Shown one piece after another: positions 1 to 23,397 of a DNA stretch of 64,000 nt. Made by a program: the position numbers and the translations under genes. This DNA is from Lingula anatina (taxonomy: Eukaryota; Brachiopoda; Lingulata; Lingulida; Lingulidae): positions 141,000-204,999 of the forward strand of contig NW_019774181.1 in NCBI RefSeq assembly GCF_001039355.2, given 5' to 3'. The notes beneath the pieces are model-generated. The model had not been told where the DNA came from and did not search any database. It was given only the letters and a program-made list of their open reading frames with translations. Numbering within the stretch: position 1 is the stretch's first letter; the number at the start of each line of letters is the position of its first letter.

Positions 1-838
1 TTAGTGTAGTAAAATGTATTCTGTTGAAGTTACAACCTGGAGTCGTTTCATTCTTTTCCATATGCAGAGTTTAAAGCATGGAACCTGGGAATCTCTGTAG
101 CAGTATTACAGATTGCGTTATCCAAAGATGCGAGTCCATTGTGCCCAAACCCTGGGGTTTTATTATGTAGAGTCATTTAATGTTATGTGGGGCCCGGACT
201 AGGTAAAGGGAGGTTCCCCACAACTGGACAAAGCGTAGATATACCCTCTCGCACAGACTAAATGTCGACGTCCGCATACAAGTAAGACAATTTAAGTACC
301 AGGTACGAGTGAGTGTCAACCTCAGTGAATACGCTAAGAATATACTTTTCAGTTAATAAATTTAATAAGGAAGCAACCCAAACTGAAAGGGAAATTAAAG
401 AAAATTATTACAGTAAAAACATAACCCATACTTAATAGAAAGCATAAAATACTATTTTATTGTTGTACATGTACACAATATTGTCTTTACTTTCAATTAT
501 TCAAAATTCCATTGTTGAATGTCATATAACATGTACTGCTTCTACTATTAACAAGGCCATTACTGCACTCCCATTTTTATTCTCTGTGATAAGAAAATGA
601 ACAAACCCCGATGACAATACTGAAGCCGGTCGGGGTTAACAAATATCTGTCCCTTTTAAATTTTTTTCTGAATATATACTTTCTTTTTTTATATATATGA
701 AAGTAACCAATCAAAATGGAATTGACACCAGACATATTGAAAATGAAGAAAGGCCAAGTCATAAGCAACTGTGCATGGATCGATATTTGTTGCAGATTCT
801 ATCCACATGAAAATGGAAATGATTCAATAGGAATAAAA
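1..838. other. Intergenic, no gene seen
   Basis: AT-rich sequence downstream of the GH31 gene. I see no exon with splice sites, no RNA gene and no clear repeat. Confidence 0.5.
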
Positions 839-844
839 TTTATT
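839..844 (-). promoter_or_regulatory. Polyadenylation signal AATAAA of the GH31 gene
   Basis: The minus strand reads AATAAA about 100 nt past the TAG stop at 942-944, a usual distance for a 3' UTR poly(A) signal. Confidence 0.6.
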
Positions 845-941
845 GATTCACTGCAGTCACCGTGATCTTCAATCAGAAATGTACTGTATCAATTTCAAGG
901 CAGTAACGTGAAGGTGACAGGGGCAGGTCTTGGAGCGTTTT

Positions 942-13623
<12,682 letters not shown>

Positions 13624-13754
13624 CGCTGCCAGATATCTACTACGTATGCCCTTCCTATATGTAATATATCTGGTTATTTGAGATGGGTCAACACTAAAGG
13701 CGTGATTAACCACGAAGGGCAACAGACAGTGATAGTGCGTCTAGGGGTGGCTGT

Positions 13755-13762
13755 TATATATA
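13755..13762 (-). promoter_or_regulatory. Possible TATA box of the GH31 gene
   Basis: TATATATA lies about 130 nt upstream of the chosen start codon and just above the 5' end of open sequence in exon 1. The motif is common in AT-rich DNA, so this is weak. Confidence 0.3.
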
Positions 13763-14567
13763 TGTACCCTGTATCTAAGGGCAAATGTATTTAATCTTTC
13801 TTAGTACGTCATGTGCACATGTCTCTGAGGTTATTTTATCTTCAACATTTTTCGTCACCACCATTATAAAAATTATCTGCCGCTCCATAAACATGACAAT
13901 TACCTAAATCGTATTAGCATGCGTTTATGTAATGAAAGCTGCGCTTGTCAAAGGTCATTTGAAAGTCAACTGATCCCGTCCATAATATAGCGTATTAGCC
14001 AACTAGGCTTTGCATACTTAAGGAATTTATTCGGCTTTAAATGCATGCATTTGGTCAATTTCTAGCCGCATAAGTTCTGTTAGATATAAAGGACACCTTA
14101 CTGTTTATTGACTATAGCTGTGGACAGTAACAGATAGATTGCAAGTGAAAATGCCCTATGGATAAATTGAATCGATTCTGGAAATATGTATACAGGTACA
14201 AGATTTGGATTAAAAACTTCGATTACATGATAATAAAGTGCTTAGTTGTGTACAGGTAACGATTTCGAACGTATCAATCCCATAACTTATTACATATTTT
14301 TCTAGCTTCGCTTGTGATGTTGGTTTGTAGACCCGGACTTGCACGCCTAGATAATTTGCGGAAAGCGGAAATGGAGATGGAATAAGTAATGTGTGTGGTT
14401 TTTCAAAAGCCATTATCATAACTTGATGTTCAAACTAGGCTTGGCGTTGAATACATGCCGTTGCTTGCCATATATACTGTATGCCGGATGTCGTCATGTA
14501 CTAGTCACAAATGTTCATTCTGACATAGGTTCGGCGTGTAAAACTAATCATATCAATTATTATTATA

Positions 14568-14606
<39 letters not shown>

Positions 14607-15282
14607 TACATATATGTGGAATTATACTAGTCCTAAACTTTTTTCGTCTCAAATAAATACATGTCTGTGATAGTTATCTTATGAAAAATACACGTATAGT
14701 TAATGGGTTTTACAAGTCTATGTGGTCCACGAAGTCCTCCCAACAAAATTTGTCTTTGTCATCAAAACAACCAACAATAGTCAGAATTTACTTATATAAA
14801 AAAGGGAAAGGAAATTGCCTGTTTTCATGTTGAAGTGATTACCAGTCGAATGATGAGCAATCATAATTTTGTCCATAATTCACACAAATAGCGCAACAAG
14901 TGAATTCTACATTGCTTCGCAGAAGAAAATAATTCTATTCGAATTTGCTCTGCTAAAACGGATATAAGCTATTCTACAGAAAATTGGAGATTTTAACTAC
15001 GTCACCCGTGCACACATTTTGTGTTATATTTGCACTTCTGCTGTACATCACTTTCAAATAACCGCTGAATTATTTCCATGTTGGAGGGTACAAGAGTATA
15101 AAACAGAGAAACGCTGGAATAAATTATGATTAAAAATACATTGCACTGAGGGTGTCACTAGTGTCAACTTATTTTCTTGTAGCATGGTCACTATAATAGC
15201 ACTACTATGTATACTGTGTTGCAAGACACTGTCCAGGAGATTGGTGGCAAAACACATCATAGTCAAAACGAACCGCAATTGA
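13763..15282. other. Intergenic with (TTA)n microsatellite
   Basis: The region between the GH31 gene and the tRNA cluster. It holds a TTA/ATT microsatellite at about 14556-14607 and no exon-like sequence that I can support. Confidence 0.5.
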
Positions 15283-15366
15283 TACCAGAAGTGGGGTTTC
15301 GAACCCACGAGGACATACGTCCATTGGATCTTAAGTCCAACGCCTTAACCACTCGGCCATCCTGGT
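15283..15366 (-). tRNA. tRNA-Leu(TAA)
   Basis: An 84-nt class II tRNA on the minus strand. The acceptor stem ACCAGGA pairs with TTCTGGT, the D arm contains GGCCGAGTGGTTAAGGC, the anticodon stem is TTGGA/TCCAA around loop CTTAAGA (anticodon TAA), there is a long variable arm, and the T arm carries GGTTCGAACCC. No intron, and no CCA is encoded. Confidence 0.95.
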
Positions 15367-15909
15367 AATATATATATTATGCATTGTTGTAGAAGAGACG
15401 ATCCTTATCTAAAAATGATGGAATGATTTAGATCAATGTTTTAACATATTAAAATATGTTTTGTAAATGTAATAAAGAAGAAGGATGTAATAATTCTCGT
15501 TCCAATTCAGATGCCTACTTCTACCTCCCCAATTCTACGCTGCAAATATGTATGCAGATATGCGTATACGAATGTTTGAATTAAAACCTTTTTTATTTTC
15601 AGATACTAAAACATCTACCCTTGTGAACACGCCTAGAGAATATTTATCCAAAATAGGATCATCACGTTGTTTTCGGAGTTAACTATCAGAAGACGCTTGA
15701 AAACCATCGTTAATTTGGCTGTATCACCACCTGGAACTGTGTTTGTCGACTCAGATGGTGTACCAAAATCATGGGCACCAACCAAAAACTGGACAATATA
15801 AATGTTATCAGAAGAGAGTTCACCTCTGTAAGATGTAATGGACATGTAAAAACTAAGGCTTGGGGAACAGCTAGCGGGAAATATCTTCCAAATCATTGGG
15901 GTATATGTC

Positions 15910-16130
15910 ACTGACCGACAGGACGCTCCACATATCAGTCATGGCGTTTGCAATATTGTGATGGTCAACTGTACCCTTGATCCATGAGTCACACGGCTAG
16001 GTACGGGTATGGAACTTGAGAAATTATGGCGAACATGTATTTGGAGACATCGAACTCTCAGTAATATTCCAGCATGATAGTGCTATTCCACATAGAGCCA
16101 ATAAAAGAACCTGTTGCATGCGAACCAAAT
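15910..16130 (+). pseudogene. Degraded Tc1/mariner-like transposase fragment
   Basis: The plus-strand frame through 16004-16156 includes the stretch VIFQHDSAIPHRA. This matches the Tc1/mariner signature around the second catalytic Asp (consensus F-Q-x-D-N-A-P-x-H-x-A). Upstream, in another frame, HISVMAF resembles the S-V-M-V-W-G block. The frames are broken and no terminal repeats were found, so this is at best an old remnant. Confidence 0.42.
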
Positions 16131-16156
16131 CCAGACCTCTACATGATGGTTCCATT

Positions 16157-16229
16157 GGCTCCGTGGCCTAATGGATAAGGCGTCTGACTTCGGATCAGAA
16201 GATTGAGGGTTCGAGTCCCTTCGGAGTCG
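16157..16229 (+). tRNA. tRNA-Arg(TCG), copy 1
   Basis: 73 nt. Acceptor GGCTCCG pairs with CGGAGTC (one G-T pair), anticodon stem TCTGA/TCAGA encloses CTTCGGA (anticodon TCG), and the T arm contains GGTTCGAGTCC. Intronless. Confidence 0.95.
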
Positions 16230-16874
16230 TGATAAGCTTTTATTGATAGATTGTATGAAAGTGGATTTTAAGGTCGTCTTCATAATTTGAAAATTTTTCG
16301 TCCAGCCAGTTATACAAGATCATTACCAGCCGTTGGACTTCCGATTAGGTTATTGCCCAAATGACAAAATAAGCTGTGGAGACATTTACAAAAACAATCC
16401 ATACGAAAATAATCGTAGAATCAGATTCTGTGATCTTATGGATGAGGCGTCTCTGATCAGAAAATTAAAGTCGTCCAGCTTTAGAATGTTTCCAAAAACA
16501 AAAAAACTCGTACTCATCGAATATCTCTGAAGCACATAAGGTGGTATGTAAATTGGCGTAAGATTCCGAAACAAAAAGTACTTAGTTCATGGTCTCAGAC
16601 GCAATTCTATGAATAATGAAGATATCATCAATGGCATGGTTGACAAATCGGGTTCGAACTACAATCCTGTGCTAGCGTTGGGTTTATTTTCTATAAGATA
16701 TTAACAAATTACATTAAGTTATCGATATGATATTAACTCATGCAATTTAAATGAATAAAATGATCAAAAAACATTTACTGACCTTAGATAATTAAAATAA
16801 GAAATAACTTATATACCTCTGTTTTAAAGGCGAGTTAATTTTCTTTTTTTTTTTTTTCACGTTGGCAATTTAAC

Positions 16875-16892
16875 GGTTCGAGTCCCTTCGAA
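16875..16892 (+). pseudogene. tRNA T-arm fragment
   Basis: The sequence GGTTCGAGTCCCTTCG repeats the 3' part of the neighbouring tRNA-Arg genes without any 5' half. It lies 23 nt before the second intact tRNA-Arg, so it is probably a leftover of tandem tRNA duplication. Confidence 0.6.
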
Positions 16893-16914
16893 GAATTCCC
16901 TGTCATCAATTAAG

Positions 16915-16987
16915 GACTCCGCGGCCTAATGGATAAGGCGTCTGACTTCGGATCAGAAGATTGAGGGTTCGAGTCCCTTCGGAGTCG
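16915..16987 (+). tRNA. tRNA-Arg(TCG), copy 2
   Basis: 73 nt, with the same body as the copy at 16157. Its acceptor GACTCCG pairs perfectly with CGGAGTC. The anticodon is TCG. The body matches copy 1 apart from the acceptor region, which indicates recent local duplication. Confidence 0.95.
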
Positions 16988-17363
16988 TTACTTCTGTACC
17001 TTTTACTGAAGATTTGTGTCTAGGTTCAACTTCTAGGTCGTCTGGAGAATTTGGTCCCGCTGGTTTCAAGTACAAAAGACAATTACTTGCAGATGGGCTT
17101 CTTTCCACTTCATACAGGGTATGACAAAAACTACTGCTTGTTGATGATGGAACTAACACGTGGAGAATGGGACATTTCGAAGAACAATTGTTTAGCCTTT
17201 TGGTAAACATATCAATTAGAACACACAGACCACTTATATCATGTTTCCATCGATGTCTGACGATAGTGATGGTTATCACTTTTATATTATGTAATTCATT
17301 TTACTAAAACTGGACAGATGCAAATGTTATTGACAATAAGGTAGCATCTACACACAAAATCGG

Positions 17364-17369
17364 TTTATT
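17364..17369 (-). promoter_or_regulatory. Polyadenylation signal AATAAA of copy A
   Basis: The minus strand reads AATAAA about 105 nt beyond the TAG stop at 17473-17475. Confidence 0.5.
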
Positions 17370-17472
17370 CATGTACAATGTAAAAGAGATGATGAACATC
17401 AGCTTAACCGAGTCTAAGAAACCTCCATGAGAGTTTATAACAAAAATAAAACACTAGTGAAATCGTTGTACA

Positions 17473-20400
17473 CTAATGTACTTCCGTATAGTTTTTTGCA
17501 TGGTCTTTCTCCAAAGACCTCAGTAGGTCCAACTTCAATCTAATCCTATCAATTTCTCGTTTTTCATATGCGACGGTTTTGAAATATGCCACATATAGGA
17601 CCACTGTGCCAATCAAAATGGACCCGATGATGACACCTAGCACTACCTCTTGCAGTTTCAACCGTTCCATTTGCTTTTCAATATCATGTTTTCCACCATC
17701 CTCGTTTGGGTTCCGCTCATCGTCACCTTGAAAAGAAAAACTCATATGTGTTACATTTGTAGAGATAGAAAATATTGTATCTGAATTACTTCATATATCC
17801 ATTTTAGTTTGATCACGTACTCCGTGTTATACAGTATATACTGTACATTATCATCAATGTTCTTACGCATATTTAAATATATTGCCATATATAATATCTC
17901 ATCAACATGGTATTTCGTTTTCTCGATTTTTTATTCTATGAAATGCGAGCATTCAGAAAGTTGCAAGGGCCAAGTTTCAATATCTTACGTCAATTTTGTT
18001 TGAATACATGCATACACAGTGTATCGCAAAGTGATAATGTTAAGAAATACAGAGAGACGAACAGGTCATCATAATGGTATTTCGTACGCAGATGGAACAA
18101 AAAAAATCCACGTTTCTCCACAGTTTCACAGTTCTTCGCAATTCTTACCTTTAAACAACTGGAAAAACGGAACATTTCCACCACTGGATAATACAGAGAA
18201 CCCGCTCGAAGCGAGGACAGCTTGACGGGGATTATCAAACGGGAAGAAGGTAGTGGCCTGAGATAGTCTTCTTACTGCCATTGTTGTGGGAAAAGTCGTA
18301 GGTCTAGTAGTCATCATGGCCAAAAATCGTAGAAAAGGATTACGTTGGAATATATCAAAGGACGACTGCGTGGTTGCCCTTATTGTATTGAGGGGCACAA
18401 CATCCGGTCTGGCAGGTGTGGCAAAGCTGTTAAGATTGGGTCTAAATTGCCCTGGAGTTGGCTGTAATGGTCGTCTAGGCAGTAACATGATGAAACGTTG
18501 AGACATCCCTTTTTCTCCTTTCATTCCTACCACGGGGAGGCCTTTTTGTCCCGGTTGTCCTTTCATCCCTAGGTCACCAATAGATCCTGCTGATCCGGGT
18601 TGGCCAGGGATTCCTTGTGCGCCTTGGATACCTTTATTGCCTTTTACTGAGTCTCCTGGTGGACCTTGATCTCCAACGATACCTTTATTTGTAAAATATT
18701 ATAAGTAAGTCAGGGTCTTACCACTATGCCGAGGACACAGGAGTTAGTTCGATGTTCAAGTCATGCATACAATCAACGTACAAGTAAAATTGTAAGAATA
18801 ACTGGTGCTTACTCACCTTTTGGTCCAACTGACCCTCGAGGTCCTTCATGACCTTGAAGCCCAGGAGGCCCACTCTCCCCGTTTGGTCCAGGTTTTCCCA
18901 CAGGACCATCTAACCCTTTAGGCCCAGGGTGTCCTTTTGGACCATATATCCCCGGAGGTCCTCCTGTTCCTTGGGGGCCCACAGTGCCAGGTGGTCCACC
19001 GGTACCGTAGGGGCCAACTGTGCCCGTAGGCCCACTTTTTCCCTGTGGACCGACTGAGCCACTAGGTCCAAATATACCTTGTGGGCCTCCCGTTCCTTGT
19101 GGACCTTCCGTTCCAGAGGCACCTTCCAGTCCACTTGGACCACCAGTTCCCGGGGGTCCTGCAAGACCAATAGGGCCGCCACTGCCTGGTGGGCCGTTAA
19201 GTCCTAGAGGTCCTGACATACCAGGAGGGCCCACAAGTCCAAATGGACCTTTTGTACCTGGGGGCCCTTGGTTACCGAGTGTCCCTTGAGAACCAGGATG
19301 TCCGTTTGTTCCAGGAGGCCCTTCGGTCCCTGTTGGCCCCATCGTGCCAGGGGGCCCCTTCAGTCCCGGTGGTCCTGCTGTTCCTGGCGTTCCTGTGGTT
19401 CCTGGTGGTCCGTTAAACCCCACCGGCCCGTAGCTTCCTTGGGGTCCTTCCGTGCCTGGAGGGCCTGTCGTTCCTGATGGCCCTTTGGTTCCAGGTGGTC
19501 CACCTGTCCCTGGAGGCCCGTCCAATCCTGGAGGACCAGTAGTTCCAGCAGGGCCGTCATTTCCCGTTGGACCACCTGTTCCTGGTGGACCTTGGGTTCC
19601 TGGCGGCCCACCTGTAGCCGGCGGGCCACTACTGGCAGGTGGACCGCTAGTTCCTGGAGGCCCCTCTGTTCCCGGTGGTCCTTCTGTACCAGGCGGGCCT
19701 TCTGGACCTACATGTACAATAACAGGGGACATTTTCAAGCTTCTAACTTCTGATATGTTACGGCTATGACAGCTACAGGTAAATTTGTATTGACATGCAT
19801 TATGTACCCAAATGAGGATTTTCAATCAAATTCAAACTGTCCATTCGCCCATTTGGTTGTGTGCACTTGTCATCATTTGCTTGTTTTTCGATTACTTAAG
19901 TTTTAGCCTTGGCAATAGGAAAAGTTAGGTGTCTTTGTTGGCTGTGACCATTTGTTATAAACGGCCCATAGGATGTTAAACATACTACCGAACTGTCGAC
20001 TATTTACATTGAAGCATTGTCACATGAAAGCATTATAACTTATCAATTTTCGATACAGCCGTACCGCTACATTTTGAGGAATTGACTGATTAATAAATGA
20101 ACTATTATTTTAAGTTACGTTAAAGGAGACGATGTGAAAGGGAGTGAGGTCTCTTGTAGCATAATTACATGGTGGAACACCCGGGGGAAACTTTCTCGCT
20201 CGAAACCTCGGTTGTCATAAGCAACCAAATGTTTGTGGGCAACAGATGTCCGACGAACACAAGTTTAAAATATTACGTACAAACTGTAGAAACTACTATT
20301 AAATTACCAAAATTACTCTTACCTATCCACAAAGCCCGACAGAGAAAGGTTAGTCTTGTGTCACACTTCTTGTCTGCCCAGGTGTGACTCCGAAACGTGT

Positions 20401-21836
20401 TCAAGCCGACACAATTCTCCACCGCCCCGCCGTTAGGCTGTCTTGCCTGCCAGGCAAAGAAATCAACTGAGTTACCGTCGGTCCACGTAAACGTACCGTC
20501 TACGGCGGCGTCCGTAAGTCCTATCCACACCCAGCGGGGGTCACTCCTATTAAAATTTAAATCGAAAATGGAATTGGAAAGCATTCAAAAAAGAAAAAAA
20601 GAGATACTGACAAAATGAGTACAGGAATAGGGATTACATAGATGGAAGGCTATATTCGAAAATCACTTAACACTCGTGGTGTACATGTAGCTGGCTATGA
20701 CAAAAATGAATGAAATTAATGACTTAAACGAAATTAATAATTTAAACGAAATATATGCACGGCGCCTCTTACTCCAAAGTTGATTCAAGTCCATCAAGAA
20801 TATCGCAACAGTTCGAAAACAACCAAATAAAACCATATTTAAGTTTCAAAGTGAAAGTAGTAATATACATGTTAGGATTCTAAAGAAATAGAAAGTGAAC
20901 TTTTATATCATCGTGGACTGCCCAGGTCTCATAACCTCCTGACAGAATGACCGATAAAATATTTCCTACGTATGTCAAGCAAGAATGTAGGCAAAAGAGG
21001 TTTCAAAAGCCATGCTAAATCTAAGGCGTCCACACACAGTCTGTATCTAGACAAAGCTGCTATGTCAACATGCTTAATACATAGAGGCACTTACACAGGA
21101 ACTATGCTCGCGGCAAATGCCTGTTCGGCGGTACTGTGAATACTGGCTAATTGTCCGGTTAGCACATTGCCACAGAAAGCCTCAGCATCAGTAAAGTTTA
21201 ATTGAAAGTCGAAGTACTTGTAACAGTAGCGATTTGGCCCGTACAGCACCCAACCATCCGGGCATCCTGTTGGCGACAAATCGGCAAAAAATATTTCATT
21301 TTTCTGCGAATGTCAATACCTTATCTCAAAAATGTGAATAACATTACAGAGGTAGTTCAAATTGAAATTAATTAAAGTTCCAATGAAATGTAGGAAATAC
21401 GCATGTAGCCACGGGAAATACGCATGTAGCCACGGGAAATACGCATATAGCCACGCGTGGATGCAATCATGCACACATCTACATATTCCCTAATCATTTT
21501 GCCTTTTTTTTCAGTGGAACTTACCTATTATAAATGGGAACCAGAGGATGGTCGATAATACACGGACATGCAAGTACCTGGAATCAACAAAACATTTATT
21601 TATTTGGTGGTTGCCGCTTGTGTAATGCGTTATTTCAAAAGATTTGGTTTAGAAGAAGATCATTGATACACAGGTATACAAGTAACGTTAGCCGCCTCAT
21701 ATTTCAAAACCTTTCACAAAATTGCTCGAAGGTAACCATGTTGATGATAAATATTGCAAATTAATATATCTTCAATGTAAGTATTTCAAAGATTTATCAA
21801 TGTTCAATCAAAATGAAACATTTACCTCCATTCCAT
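17473..21836 (-). CDS. Membrane collagen with N-terminal C-type lectin domain, copy A
   Basis: A predicted cell-surface lectin of 712 aa. Seven exons join in frame: 21826-21836, 21525-21577, 21095-21266, 20323-20546, 18817-19707, 18149-18682, 17473-17726. Order: signal peptide (1 to about 21, starting MEWR); long-form C-type lectin domain (23-148, six Cys, WIGL at 86-89, QPN at 115-117, W-A-D at 135-137); collagen block 1 (154 to about 450, GPPGTx hexads); collagen block 2 (451 to about 511, with GMKGEKGM); Pro/Thr-rich stalk; transmembrane helix (656-677); charged tail with a conserved VAYEK motif. The C-terminal anchor makes it type I, the reverse of membrane collectins. Ligand is unknown. 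QPN is not the classic EPN (mannose) or QPD (galactose) motif. Head-to-tail with copy B. Confidence 0.88.
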
Positions 21837-21909
21837 GATCCGATAATCGCAAAAGCTGCACCACGTAGCGATGACTAGTTAGTTCTATTTTTTAAAAGCT
21901 GGAATACAG

Positions 21910-21915
21910 TATATA
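21910..21915 (-). promoter_or_regulatory. Possible TATA box of copy A
   Basis: TATATA lies about 74 nt upstream of the start codon at 21836. The same motif and spacing occur upstream of copy B (26726-26731), and the flanking sequence is conserved between copies. Confidence 0.4.
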
Positions 21916-22964
21916 ATTACGATTTTCGCCTTATTCGCTGTCGTTTATGACCCCGGTTGGCATTAACTGTTGGATGTTCCGCTTGGTGTCCATCCACAAA
22001 CAAATTAATTGATGTTTACCGTTATTAACACTAAGAGGTTTTATTCCGAGTTTAATGATGGTTTCAGATGACATTTCATGTTTTCGAAAGGCCTCCGGCA
22101 GAAACGAATTCAGACCTTTATTTGTCAGAACTTTTTGCATTCTTAAGGTGCTGTGTGTTGCATATAGAACCAACAATTGTTCAATATCCTTTCCATTATT
22201 TTCTCAATATCCTTGGATAGCAATAAGGCTTACCAGTTTACTTAAATCTAAAGAACAGCAAAAATGACGGAATTCATAGCACTTTAAATAAAGCTAGGTG
22301 GCGGTAACATATGACATAACCCATTGCGTTATAAATAGTGAATGGTACGCACGATGCTTTTTAATATATTAGATTTATGTTATAATACTTGGTGAAGTCT
22401 CACACCGACTGCAGTATTTAAAAATCACGAACCTTTCTATGCCATTTATATGTGCATACATCTACATATACAGCAATAGGCGAAGTTGTTTAAAACACTA
22501 TATTTGCTTGTTAAAGAGTGCTTTTAGATTTAAATATGTTTGAGCTTCAGGTTATTTCCGATACATATTTATTATACCAATCAACATATGAAAACAATTG
22601 TAAACAGATGTTTGGCTCTAATTAGCCCTCATGAAAAAAGCAGTAAAATGTAATTAACCCTCCCTGTTTGGTCAAAAAGTGTGGCGCTTTTTAATTAACA
22701 CGACTAAAATTGATGCTAAGGGGCATTATTAGGTAGCAGCGTTTATCTTTAAGTATAAAATGAATTTAGAAATTATAGTCTCCGGATGACAGCGGTTCAG
22801 ACGCGTGCTCACACAACCGTGTGCACACACAGAGATACACACACATACGCACATACACATTCACACACACAGACACGCGCAAACACACACACGCAGTCTC
22901 TCACAATGCAACAGAACGTTTCATAGGTACATGCACGTTTATACCCATTCAATCAAGTTCAAGC
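21916..22964. other. Upstream region of gene A
   Basis: Non-coding DNA repeated almost identically upstream of gene B (26732-27773). It includes a CA-rich microsatellite (about 22803-22906). I see no exon in it. Confidence 0.5.
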
Positions 22965-23302
22965 TTAAAGGGGTAACAACTTTTCCATTAAGTCCATAAA
23001 CAACTCATAGAAACATACATATTCAATTTAAACAAAACGGCGGTTATTGCAATTATTTTGGAATCTGTGCTTGCCAGAGGACCACGTAATCTCGATAGAT
23101 GCCTACCCCTGTAATAATGTATATTAAGAGATTAAAATTCAGTTTTTAAGAGATTATCAACAAAAAACTTTTAAAAAAAGAAAACAGGGACTTACTCTGA
23201 ATGTCGGGACGGATTCAATAACAATTGATGGGAATGGGAAAACTGTCGTTTACCCCAGGGAGATCCATTTTTGACCAAAATGACATGCTGATATCCCCTT
23301 AA
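22965..23302. mobile_element. TTAA-flanked MITE, copy 3 (diverged)
   Basis: A diverged member of the same family: left end TTAA-AGGGGTAACAAC, right end GATATCCCC-TTAA. The shared interior includes the TCATAGAAA, AAACGGC and ACAGGGACT blocks. It lies upstream of lectin-collagen gene A, at the right end of duplication unit A. Confidence 0.65.
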
Positions 23303-23396
23303 GAGAGTGTATTGAGATAAGCTCGCCCACCTTCTACACTCGGCTGGGACCTCCCTGTCATTAAAAACAATTTTGGGGTCATTACAGGTAGTGCAG

Positions 23397-23397
23397 N
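23397..23397. other. Single N: likely assembly join
   Basis: One ambiguous base lies exactly where minisatellite DNA meets exon 6 of copy B and where the A/B duplication units abut. It probably marks an assembler join or gap of unknown true size. Confidence 0.7.

Larger units (their letters stand above)
18274..23396. repeat. Segmental duplication, unit A
   Basis: This segment runs from the middle of exon 6 of gene A through its promoter and the MITE at 22965 to a minisatellite remnant. It is closely similar to 23400-28207. The two are direct, head-to-tail, and separated by the N at 23397. Confidence 0.85.

Noticed and set aside
15633-15911. 92-aa minus-strand open frame
   Set aside because: No recognised motif, no splice sites at its ends and no counterpart. 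It overlaps the degraded transposon area.
18910-19769. Long open frames (Pro/Val/Gly-rich and others) antisense or frame-shifted to collagen block 1 in gene A, and the same at 24147-24896, 39100-39647 and 58508-59575
   Set aside because: They are shadows of the GPPGTx repeat. The repeat lacks stops in several frames on both strands. The Gly-X-Y frame joins cleanly to lectin and TM exons; the others do not.
23192-23397. C-terminal extension of gene B reading through the N into minisatellite and MITE DNA
   Set aside because: It depends on an unknown base and on repeat sequence, and does not match copy A, C or D. More likely a join artefact or breakpoint.
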